This document shows, piece after piece, positions 1 to 7,497 of a stretch of DNA of 33,144 nucleotides. The notes below the pieces were generated by a model. The model worked only from the letters and a program-made list of their open reading frames with translations, ran no database searches and was not told the DNA's origin. A program made the translations under genes and the position numbers. Within the stretch, counting starts at the first letter, position 1. Each line of letters begins with the position of its first letter. The stretch is from Chloroflexota bacterium. Its GTDB lineage: Bacteria > Chloroflexota > Chloroflexia > Chloroflexales > Roseiflexaceae. The DNA lies in contig JAGWYG010000032.1 in assembly GCA_018969485.1 (NCBI GenBank), forward strand, positions 1 through 33,144, in the 5' to 3' direction.

Positions 1-70
1 CCCTTCGTGTCTTCGTGCCTTCGTGTGAGCCCGTCCCCCGTCCCCCGTCCCTTCGTGGCTTCGTGCGACG
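1..70. repeat. Short tandem repeats (CTTCGTG and CCCGTCC units)
   Basis: The window opens with about five copies of a CTTCGTG-like unit: three at the start and two near 52-66. These flank three perfect tandem copies of CCCGTCC at 30-36, 37-43 and 44-50. The reverse complement, CACGAAG, resembles a low-complexity repeat seen between genes in several Chloroflexota and other bacteria (from memory, not searched). The tract is cut by the window edge, so its full length is unknown. No gene is visible in it. Confidence 0.75.
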
Positions 71-74
71 CGCC

Positions 75-95
75 TCCCGCCAGCAACTGGCGGGA
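75..95 (-). terminator. Perfect 9-bp stem-loop just after the SUMF1-fold gene
   Basis: TCCCGCCAG and CTGGCGGGA form a perfect 9-bp stem with a 3-base CAA loop, starting 3 bases beyond the stop of the minus-strand gene at 99-695. Position and stability suit a transcription terminator or 3'-end stabiliser. No U-tract follows on the minus strand, so it is not a classical intrinsic terminator. Confidence 0.5.
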
Positions 96-98
96 CGA

Positions 99-695
99 TC
101 ACAGATCGGAGATCGCCACACGAAACCCGACGTAGTAGACGATGCCGACGTTACCATTCCTGAGCCGTGCGCGACACGCGATGAAGCGCGTCCGGGTATA
201 GAATGCGCCGCCGCGCGCGATGAACGGCCGGTCGCCACCGTCGTCGGGATCGACCCATTCCCACACATTGCCCGCCATATCCAGCAGGCCGAACGGGCCA
301 GCACCCGCCGGGTAACTCCCGACCGGCGTGGTCTCTCCGATCACATTGGCGGCATTCGCACGCGACGCATCCGGTGGCTGGCGACCCCACGGATAGATGC
401 GCCTATCACCGCCCTGCGCTGCCCACGTCCACTCGGCGTCGCGTGGCAACCGCCCGCCGACCCATGCGGCATACTGGCGGGCCTGCGCCCGACCGACATA
501 TGTCACCGGGTGCTGCGCCATCGCGGGGTCATCGTAGGCCCAGTTGCGGCGTGGCGCGACGCACACCCCCGCATCGACCGCAGCCCGCCATTGTGCGTGG
601 GTTACCGGCGTTCGCTGCAACCAGAACCCCGCCAGTCCGGCGCCTGGTGGCACCCAGACATAGTCGGCACCGACCTGATCGACCTTTGTCGCCAT
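99..695 (-). CDS. SUMF1/FGE-fold domain protein (198 aa)
   Basis: A compact protein consisting almost only of a formylglycine-generating-enzyme (SUMF1) fold. Visible family blocks are WVPPGAG near the N-terminus, the stretch GGRLPRDAEWTWAAQGG, then YPWG, then GLLDMAGNVWEW, and a final GFRVAIS. True FGE enzymes use a pair of cysteines near the C-terminus. Here only one cysteine (in FIACRAR) lies in that region, so sulfatase activation is unlikely; the protein may use the fold for binding or another reaction. I chose the ATG at 695 because GGAG lies 7 bases upstream. An open frame continues to 854, but that part overlaps pgsA and looks like a shadow. It lies 53 bases downstream of pgsA on the same strand and is probably cotranscribed. 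No signal peptide is seen. Confidence 0.85.
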   Translation of the reverse strand: MATKVDQVGADYVWVPPGAGLAGFWLQRTPVTHAQWRAAVDAGVCVAPRRNWAYDDPAMAQHPVTYVGRAQARQYAAWVGGRLPRDAEWTWAAQGGDRRIYPWGRQPPDASRANAANVIGETTPVGSYPAGAGPFGLLDMAGNVWEWVDPDDGGDRPFIARGGAFYTRTRFIACRARLRNGNVGIVYYVGFRVAISDL

Positions 696-748
696 GATGA
701 TGCTCCAGAGAGGCGCTCGCCCATGCTGCGGCGCACGCCGCCGGCGCC

Positions 749-1342
749 TCAGGCCTCGCTGCGCGGCCGCAGCAGCAGCCCACGCGCCAGCCAGAAGTAC
801 TCGAGCCCCGAGACGATCGTCCACATCAACGCCAGCGCCAGCACGACCGGCCATGCGCTGGCCAGCAGCGCCAGGGCGCCGGCGGCGCCGCCGGCATCGG
901 CGTGCGGTGCCGCGAGGACATCGACCAGGCGCCAGATCAGGGCGGTCACGGTGACGGTGAGCTTCTGTTTGCCCCAGGCGCGGGCCGCGATCACCACGCC
1001 AGCGGCGGCAGCATGCGAGCGCAGGCCGGTCACGGCGAACTCACGGGTGAGGATCGCGAAGACCAGCCAGGCTGGCAGCAGATCGCGCTCGACCATCGGC
1101 AGCATCGCGGCGGCGACGAAGATCTTGTCGGAGATGGTGTCGACGAACACGCCGAGCGGCGAGACGACGCCCATGCGGCGCGCGAGCGGGCCGTCGATGA
1201 TGTCGCTGATCGCCATGAGCGCCAGCAGCACGATCGCCCCCTGGATGCCGGCGACGTCGCCGCGCAGCAGACACCAGACCAGCAGGGGTGTCAGGATGAT
1301 GCGGCCGAGGCCGAGCAGGTTGGGGATATCGCGGGTGCTCAC
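749..1342 (-). CDS. pgsA: CDP-diacylglycerol--glycerol-3-phosphate 3-phosphatidyltransferase
   Basis: A membrane enzyme that makes phosphatidylglycerol phosphate from CDP-diacylglycerol and glycerol-3-phosphate, the committed step to phosphatidylglycerol. The CDP-alcohol phosphatidyltransferase signature DGx2ARx8Gx3Dx3D is complete: D50-G51, A54-R55, G64, D68 and D72. N-terminal IPNLLGLGRIILTP is typical of PgsA. The rest is a set of hydrophobic helices, and 197 residues is a normal length. The start is GTG at 1342, with GGAG six bases upstream. It is 52 bases after the upstream glycosyltransferase stop, and a TATGAT box at 1375-1380 might give it a promoter of its own (weak). Other CDP-alcohol transferases such as PssA are possible but less likely given the N-terminus and length. 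Confidence 0.9.
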   Translation of the reverse strand: MSTRDIPNLLGLGRIILTPLLVWCLLRGDVAGIQGAIVLLALMAISDIIDGPLARRMGVVSPLGVFVDTISDKIFVAAAMLPMVERDLLPAWLVFAILTREFAVTGLRSHAAAAGVVIAARAWGKQKLTVTVTALIWRLVDVLAAPHADAGGAAGALALLASAWPVVLALALMWTIVSGLEYFWLARGLLLRPRSEA

Positions 1343-1394
1343 GGCGCGCTCCGATCACAGGCGATCACACATGCATCATACCGCAGATCTGGCG

Positions 1395-3440
1395 TCATGG
1401 GGCGTCGATGGTGATCTGGCCGAGCACCAGCCGGTCGCCATCGAGCGTGGCGGCACCACCCCCGATACGCAGGCGCCGCGTCTGGCCGCCCTCGACGGCA
1501 TAGACGCCGAGCAGCAGGGTGTAGCGGCCGGGCGGCAGGTCGTCGGGCAGCCAGACTGCCCGCTCATCATGCACCGGATCGGCGACGCGCCAGGTGCTGG
1601 TACGGCCGGCGTCGCCGTACCCGTACAGCGGTGGGCCGTCGTCGTTGGCCAGCGGTGGCTGCGCGCAATCGCGGCACAGGTGCAGGAACACGCGGTAGTC
1701 GTGGCTGGGCGGGGCTAGCGCCTGCCAGTACAGCGTGAGCGGGATCGTGCCGCCGGGGCGGAAGCCGCCGGCGTGGGGCGCCAGGCTGATGCCGCGCAAC
1801 CACAGTTCGCCGCCGAAGCTGGCCGTCGGCGGGCCGGCCGGCTGTGGCGGATCACCGGCGCCGAAGGTCTCGGGCCAGCTCTGGCACATCAGCACGACGC
1901 CGAGCACCTCGGCGCCGCCGCACGGCCAGGTGCGCTGCGGGTAGGCGAAGCGCAGGCCCAGCCAGCCGTACCGGTCGGCGGTCGTCGGCGGTGGATCGAC
2001 GCGCCGCGCGTGCTCGGGTGCGATCAGCAGCAGCGCACGCCGCCGGCCGTGCGCCTGGGTGCGGAAGAATGGGTCGTAGCGCTTGCGGATGAACTCCTGC
2101 TGTGCCACCAGATCCGTCGCGCCGCCACGATCGCCCAGCCCGAACACCGGAAACGTCACCGGTGCGGCGATCGGGTCCGGCGTCACGCGCGGCAGGTAGT
2201 AGTCGACCAATGGAGCGACATAATGTGGATGTACGATCACCAGATCATCGGGGACCACCCGGCGGGCCAGCAGGCGGGTCGCCTCGCGCCATTGTTCCTT
2301 GACGGGATCGCCGGAGAACAGGCCATGGCCGGGCTGGAGCAGTGCGGCAGCACCGCCGAGCAGCAGGCCAGCGCAGGCGGCGACCGCCAGGCGGCGGGCC
2401 AGTGGGCGGGCGGCGCGCAGCGCGAGCGCCGGCAGCAGCAGCCAGGGGGCCAGGGCGACGGTCGCGTAGCGTGGTTCGGCGATGCCGCTCAGCGCCTGCA
2501 CGGCGGCGAGCGCCAGCAGCGGCAGCGCGCTGCCCGCCAGCAGCAGCCAGGCGACGTCATCGCGTGGCGGGAGCGCATCGCGCGACAGCAGCAGGCTCAG
2601 CAGCAGCAGCGCCAGCGGCAGGAGCCACACCACGGCCGGCAGGCCGAGGTAGCCATTGAGCTCGTCCGGCCAGCGGTCGTAGGCGAAGCGCACCAGCGTC
2701 AGGCCGATGCCGCCCAGCGGCCCGGCCGGCGTCGGCGGCGAGAGGGTGGCATGGGCTGCCGCCAGCACGCCGAACACGCCGAGCAGCGCCCCGGTGCCGG
2801 CGGCCGCCCACCAGATCATGCGCCAGCGGCCGGTGGCGCGCCAGCCGAGCGCGAGCGCCGTGCCCACCAGGGCGAACAGCGCCAGCCGGTGGGCGAACAG
2901 CGCCAGCAGCGCCAGGAACGCCGCCAGCAGCCAGGCGCCCGGCGTGGGCCGCCGCCAGGCGCGGATCGTTGCCCAGAGCGCCGCAGCGCCGACGGCGAAC
3001 GCCAGACTATATGCCTTGGCATCCTGCGATTGCCACAGCGCGAAGGGCGACGCGATCGCCAGCGCGCTCACCCACCAGACCGCCGCGTCGATGCGCCGTT
3101 CGGGATGCCACTCGCGCGCCGCCGCCGCCAGCGCCCCGCACGCCAGCGCCCCGGCCAGCGCCGAGGGCGCACGCAGCGCCCACTCGCTGTCGCCCGCCAG
3201 CGCGACCCACGCGCGCAGCAGCACGTGGTACAGCGGGTACCCCGCCGTCGGGCCCGCCAGTTCGGCGAGCGTCGTCAGCCAGCCTTTGCCGGTGCGGCCA
3301 GTCACCTCGGCCCAGGTGCTGCCCTCGTCGAGCCACAGGCTCTGGGCATCGAGGCGCCACAGCCGCGGCAGCAGCGCCAGCAGCGCCACCAGGGCGAACA
3401 GACCGCCCGCCGACAGCGCCGGACCGGTGCGGCGCATCAT
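1395..3440 (-). CDS. PMT/GT39-like membrane glycosyltransferase with C-terminal soluble domain
   Basis: Polytopic membrane protein of 681 residues. After the first transmembrane helix comes LWLDEGSTW (acidic pair D38-E39), the first-loop catalytic motif of the dolichyl/polyprenyl-phosphate-sugar transferase (PMT/ArnT-like, GT-C) families. About ten hydrophobic helices follow up to roughly residue 400. The C-terminal third is soluble, contains GELWLRGISLAP and LYWQA, and looks like a beta-sandwich. By family, it would move a sugar from a lipid-linked donor to a protein or glycan outside the membrane; the acceptor is unknown. The ATG at 3440 overlaps the upstream GT4 stop as ATGA, arguing for translational coupling. 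A longer reading to 3482 would intrude into the GT4 gene. Confidence 0.85.
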   Translation of the reverse strand: MMRRTGPALSAGGLFALVALLALLPRLWRLDAQSLWLDEGSTWAEVTGRTGKGWLTTLAELAGPTAGYPLYHVLLRAWVALAGDSEWALRAPSALAGALACGALAAAAREWHPERRIDAAVWWVSALAIASPFALWQSQDAKAYSLAFAVGAAALWATIRAWRRPTPGAWLLAAFLALLALFAHRLALFALVGTALALGWRATGRWRMIWWAAAGTGALLGVFGVLAAAHATLSPPTPAGPLGGIGLTLVRFAYDRWPDELNGYLGLPAVVWLLPLALLLLSLLLSRDALPPRDDVAWLLLAGSALPLLALAAVQALSGIAEPRYATVALAPWLLLPALALRAARPLARRLAVAACAGLLLGGAAALLQPGHGLFSGDPVKEQWREATRLLARRVVPDDLVIVHPHYVAPLVDYYLPRVTPDPIAAPVTFPVFGLGDRGGATDLVAQQEFIRKRYDPFFRTQAHGRRRALLLIAPEHARRVDPPPTTADRYGWLGLRFAYPQRTWPCGGAEVLGVVLMCQSWPETFGAGDPPQPAGPPTASFGGELWLRGISLAPHAGGFRPGGTIPLTLYWQALAPPSHDYRVFLHLCRDCAQPPLANDDGPPLYGYGDAGRTSTWRVADPVHDERAVWLPDDLPPGRYTLLLGVYAVEGGQTRRLRIGGGAATLDGDRLVLGQITIDAP

Positions 3441-4654
3441 CGGCTGCGGGCCTGCTGGTATGCCGCCTCGAACTGCTCGCACGCCGCCTCCCAGGTCAAT
3501 TCGTGCAGCACGCGGCGGCGCGCCCGCTCGCCCAGGCGCAGCGCCGCCGCCGGATCGTCCAGCAGCCGCCCGATCGCCGCCGCCAGCGCCGGCGCATCGC
3601 CCGGCGGCACCAGCACGCCATGCTGGCCGTCATCGATCACGTCGGGGATGCCCGCCACGCGCGACGCCACGATCGGCCGGCCGGCACTCATGCCCTCGAG
3701 CAGCGCATTCGGCAGCCCATCGACATTGCCGGCCTGATCGCGCACCGACGGCACCACGTAGACATCGGCCGCCGCGATGAACCGCGCCGTCATCCGGCGA
3801 TCCAACTGGCCGACAAACGCCACCGGCACACCTGCCGCCTGTGCCTGGCGCCCGAGGTCGGCGCGCAGCTCGCCATAGCCGGCGATGGCCAGCCGCGCGG
3901 CAGGATGCGTGCGGCGCAGCCGGGCGAACGCATCGATCAGCGTGCCGAAGCCCTTCTTGTAGACCAGCCGGCCGAGCGCAGCGACCAGCGGGCCATCGGC
4001 CGGCAGGCCGAGTTCGGCGCGCAGCAGCAGGCGATCGGCCGGATCGGCGGTGAAGCTCGTGGCATCAACGCCGTACGGAATGACGCGACTGCGCGCCGTC
4101 GGCGCGCCGAGGCGGATGGCCCGTTCGCGCAGCTCGCCGCTGCACGCCGTGATCGCCCCGGCGCTGCGGAAGATCGCCGCCGCGGTGAGCGACAGCGGGA
4201 AGGCGCGTCCGGCGAGGAACACGTCGGAGCCGTGCAGGCTCACCACCAGCGGCACACGATGCCACGCCGCGACCAGCGCCGCCGGCAGTCCGTTGGGCAG
4301 CACCCAGTGCGCATGGATCACATCATAGCCCGCCAGCGCCGCCCACCACAGCGCGCCGGTCGCCGCCGTCAGCGCCAGCGGCGCCGCCAGCAGCGCCGCC
4401 CCGCGCACGCCCACATCGGCGCGCAGCGATTCGGCATATCCCCAGACATTCAGCGCCGGATGCGGCGCGTAGTGGTAGGTGCGCAGGCCCACGCCACGCT
4501 CGCGCGGCTGGCGCTGCAGCCCCGGATGATAGGGCAGGATCACGTCGACATCGTGGCCGCGGCGAATCAGCCCGGCGGCAATCTCCTCGATGAACGGCGC
4601 CGTGGTGTCGCCGCGGGTTCGCGGATATGAGCTGCTGAGCATCACGATGCGCAT
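3437..4654 (-). CDS. GT4-family glycosyltransferase
   Basis: Cytoplasmic or membrane-associated GT-B glycosyltransferase of 405 residues, a normal size for family GT4. Visible features are the N-terminal IVMLSSSYPRTRGD, the HAHWVLPNGLPA and SLHGSD blocks of the acceptor-side Rossmann domain, VIPYGVD at the hinge, GRLVYKKGFGTLIDAF opening the donor-binding domain, and ALLEGMSAGRPIVAS, whose Glu binds the nucleotide-sugar ribose/phosphate in the EX7E motif. It would add a sugar from a nucleotide donor to a growing surface glycan or glycolipid; the exact sugar cannot be read from sequence. It lies between two PMT-like transferases, overlapping the upstream gene by 13 bases and the downstream gene by 4. 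This implies one transcript and a common glycan pathway. Confidence 0.92.
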   Translation of the reverse strand: MRIVMLSSSYPRTRGDTTAPFIEEIAAGLIRRGHDVDVILPYHPGLQRQPRERGVGLRTYHYAPHPALNVWGYAESLRADVGVRGAALLAAPLALTAATGALWWAALAGYDVIHAHWVLPNGLPAALVAAWHRVPLVVSLHGSDVFLAGRAFPLSLTAAAIFRSAGAITACSGELRERAIRLGAPTARSRVIPYGVDATSFTADPADRLLLRAELGLPADGPLVAALGRLVYKKGFGTLIDAFARLRRTHPAARLAIAGYGELRADLGRQAQAAGVPVAFVGQLDRRMTARFIAAADVYVVPSVRDQAGNVDGLPNALLEGMSAGRPIVASRVAGIPDVIDDGQHGVLVPPGDAPALAAAIGRLLDDPAAALRLGERARRRVLHELTWEAACEQFEAAYQQARSR

Positions 4655-7497
4655 CTGAGCCCCACTTCGGCCGGGCAGCGCCGGCTGCTCCCAGTGGGCG
4701 CGACCGGCGCCACGCCGCCATAATCATCGGGAAACGCATAGACGTGCACCACGGTCGTGATGGTGCGCCCACCGCGATCGATCTGGTAGACCGGCGAGCG
4801 GTAGGCCTCGCGGAAGCCGAGCGCCGGATCGGCGACCAGCGCGTCGAGCATGCGCTGGACATCGGGCTCGGGGCGTTGCAGGCTGTCCAGCACCAGGTAG
4901 CGCGCCTGGTAGTGGCGCGCCAGGCGCAGCAGCATGGTGCGATCCGTGGTGTATGGGATCATCACCGCCGGGCGTTCGGCATGCCAGTTGAGCTGCCACG
5001 GCGAGCGCGTCATCATCACCGCGTCGTCGGGCGTGTTGTCGCGCAGCCAGCGATAGAGCGCGAGGTCCGGCGCATAGAGCGCCGGCTCGACGCGCAGCTT
5101 GCCGTCGATGACCGGCCACGATGGCGCGATGATCGCCGCAGCACCGCCGACGACGCACGCCAGCGCCAGCGGTGCGGCCCACGCGCCGGCCGCGGCGATC
5201 CGGCGGGCGAGCCACCACAGGGCTGCGGCGGCGAACAGGGCCAGCCATGGCACCAATGCCACCCAGTAGCGCTCCTCGTTGGTGTGCCAGTACACCACCA
5301 GGAACAGCGTCAGCGGCGCGTAGCTGCACAGCAGCAGCGAGCGTAGCCCACGCCGTCGCCGGGTGCCGCGCAGCACCAGGCCGAGCAGCGCCGCCCACGC
5401 CCCCACCTCGAACAGGAGCCGCGCCCGGTCGGGCCGGCCGCCGAGCCACGCTGCCTGGTCGGGCGCTACCCGCCCCAGCGTCGGGACGAGATAGTCGCGC
5501 AGCGCCAGCACCTGGCGCTCGAGCTTGTGCAGCGTCCGGTCGAAGCCCCACCGCAGGATCCAGGTGTGGTCGGGCACGCCCTGGGCGCTCAACTCTGGTG
5601 CATACACCGCGTAGATCTGATCCCACCCGGTGTACTCCAGCACCCACGCGTCCTTGCTCTCGGTCGAATAGAATGGCCGGCCGAACATCAGTTGGTTGCG
5701 CACCAGATAGGGCGCCAGCACCAGCAATGCCGCCAGGCTCCACCACACCACCGGGCGCAGCCGCAGCAGGATGTCCCGCCATGCTGGCCGCTCGCCGGGC
5801 TGCGGCCTGCGCCGCCACAGCAGCCAGAGCCCCATGCCCAGCGCCATCATGCCGCCGCTGCCGGGCTTCTGCAGCAGCATCAGGCCGGTCACGACCCCCG
5901 CCAGGACGACCAGCCGCCGGTCGGGGTGCTGGTCGTCGCCGATGTGGTGCAGCACTGCGATCACGGCGACGCTGAAGACCACAAATGCCAGGTCTGATGT
6001 CACATAGATTGTCAGCAGGAAGAAGAGTTGACTGGTCGCGACGATCACGGCTGCCAGCCAGCCGACGCGCCGGTTCCACCAGCGCGCGCCGAGCAGGTAG
6101 ATGCCGATCACCAGGATGACCAGCAGGATCAGGTTTGGCATGCGCGCGGCGAAGGCCGTCGGCCCGAGTGCGGCAAACCATGGCACCAGCCAGATCGGCT
6201 GGAGCAGCGGCCAGGTCTCCTGCGGCCGCGTGACGCCGTCGTAGAGTCGATAGAATTGTGTGACATAATCGACGACGAATCCACGGCCGGCGAGCAGATT
6301 GCGGGCGACGACGGCATTATCGGCATAATCGGCATGGCCGACGTACGGCAGGCTGGCGCTGATGGCGGCGAGCCAGCCGAACCAGATGCCGATGAACCCG
6401 GCGATGATCAGGGCCGCGACGCCGGGGCGGCCGGCAGTGGTCATCAGCCAGGTGGCGAGGCGCGGCAGGCCGTGCTGGCGCAGCGCGAGCGCCAGCACCA
6501 CGGCGAGCGCCACGCCGGCCAGCGGCAGCGGGTAGGTGCGGACCAGCATCGCGGCAGCCTGGTGAGCCCGGGCGTCGAACAGCGCCGCACTGGCGACTGC
6601 CAGCAGCGTGGCGCCCGCCAGCGCGATCGCCAGCACCGTGCCGCGGGCGTAGGCGGCGCCCAGGCGTGTGCCGAAGCGCACCAGATCCCGGCGAGCGCCC
6701 CACAGCCACAGCGTGGCGCCCGCCAGCAGCAGCCACGGCAGCGCCGCCACCGTCCACACGCGGACGAACGCCAGAACGAAGCCGAGCAGCGCCAGCGCGA
6801 CGAGGGTGGCGGCGAACCCGGCGCCATCCGACAGTACGCGCCGTGCCGCGCGGTGCCACACCAGCGCCAGCAGCGTCAGCAGTGCCAGCGGCAGCAGTGG
6901 TGGCAGCACCAGCGGCCCGGTCGGGCCAGGCGTGATGCTGATCGCATCGACGCGGACACCCTTCGGGCGAGGGTCGCGGTAGCGCAGCGTATCGGTGAAC
7001 ACCGCGCTGCTCGCCAACTCGATCGTCAGGCCAGCCGGCGGCTGCGCCAGCGGCGGCACCGTCAGTTCGTACGTCTGCCACGAGGCGCGCGGCGTGAGGC
7101 GGCCGATCTCCTGGCCGGCGGCACGCACCACCACCTCGGGCTGCAGCACCGCAGCCACACGGGCGTCGTCCGGCCAGCCCGCCAGCCGCAGCGTCAGCGT
7201 CGCCGGCGCGACCGGCAGGCCCGGAATGGTCACCAGCGCGCGTTCGCGCGTCCAGCGACTGCGCCCCGACGGCGCGTCGGGCGTGAGCTCGTCGCTATAC
7301 CACGTGCCATCGGCGGCCGCGCCGAGCGCCTCGCTGCTCTGCACGAACAGCCGGTCGCCGAAGGTTCCCACCGGCAGCGTGAACCCGACCGGCACCTGCC
7401 AGGCGCAGATGCCCGCCACCACGGCGAACGACGCCACCAGCAGCCAGCGCCAGTCGCGCGGCGGCCTGCCGCGAAGGCGGCGCTTCGTCTGGCTCAT
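4642..7497 (-). CDS. Large PMT/GT39-like membrane glycosyltransferase (951 aa)
   Basis: A very large GT-C type membrane protein. A first hydrophobic segment (about 17-35) is followed by an exported beta-rich region (about 40-190) resembling a carbohydrate-binding or jelly-roll module. Next come helices from 196 to 380, then the catalytic-loop motif GHADYADNAVVARNLLAGRG (387-406) typical of the ArnT/PMT_2 group, then another block of helices. The last 150 or so residues are a soluble domain. The N-terminal exported module and extra helices make it much longer than the usual 500-700 residues. Its ATG at 7497 overlaps the recJ stop as ATGA. Probable role: transfer of a lipid-linked sugar to a surface acceptor; substrate unknown. 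Confidence 0.85.
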   Translation of the reverse strand: MSQTKRRLRGRPPRDWRWLLVASFAVVAGICAWQVPVGFTLPVGTFGDRLFVQSSEALGAAADGTWYSDELTPDAPSGRSRWTRERALVTIPGLPVAPATLTLRLAGWPDDARVAAVLQPEVVVRAAGQEIGRLTPRASWQTYELTVPPLAQPPAGLTIELASSAVFTDTLRYRDPRPKGVRVDAISITPGPTGPLVLPPLLPLALLTLLALVWHRAARRVLSDGAGFAATLVALALLGFVLAFVRVWTVAALPWLLLAGATLWLWGARRDLVRFGTRLGAAYARGTVLAIALAGATLLAVASAALFDARAHQAAAMLVRTYPLPLAGVALAVVLALALRQHGLPRLATWLMTTAGRPGVAALIIAGFIGIWFGWLAAISASLPYVGHADYADNAVVARNLLAGRGFVVDYVTQFYRLYDGVTRPQETWPLLQPIWLVPWFAALGPTAFAARMPNLILLVILVIGIYLLGARWWNRRVGWLAAVIVATSQLFFLLTIYVTSDLAFVVFSVAVIAVLHHIGDDQHPDRRLVVLAGVVTGLMLLQKPGSGGMMALGMGLWLLWRRRPQPGERPAWRDILLRLRPVVWWSLAALLVLAPYLVRNQLMFGRPFYSTESKDAWVLEYTGWDQIYAVYAPELSAQGVPDHTWILRWGFDRTLHKLERQVLALRDYLVPTLGRVAPDQAAWLGGRPDRARLLFEVGAWAALLGLVLRGTRRRRGLRSLLLCSYAPLTLFLVVYWHTNEERYWVALVPWLALFAAAALWWLARRIAAAGAWAAPLALACVVGGAAAIIAPSWPVIDGKLRVEPALYAPDLALYRWLRDNTPDDAVMMTRSPWQLNWHAERPAVMIPYTTDRTMLLRLARHYQARYLVLDSLQRPEPDVQRMLDALVADPALGFREAYRSPVYQIDRGGRTITTVVHVYAFPDDYGGVAPVAPTGSSRRCPAEVGLRCAS

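Noticed and set aside
15-1718. A 567-codon plus-strand open frame at the left edge
   Set aside because: Antisense to the SUMF1-fold gene, pgsA and the end of a glycosyltransferase, all of which have clear motifs and ribosome sites.
1773-3737. A 654-codon plus-strand open frame
   Set aside because: Fully antisense to the PMT-like and GT4 genes; translation is Gln/Arg-rich without any motif.
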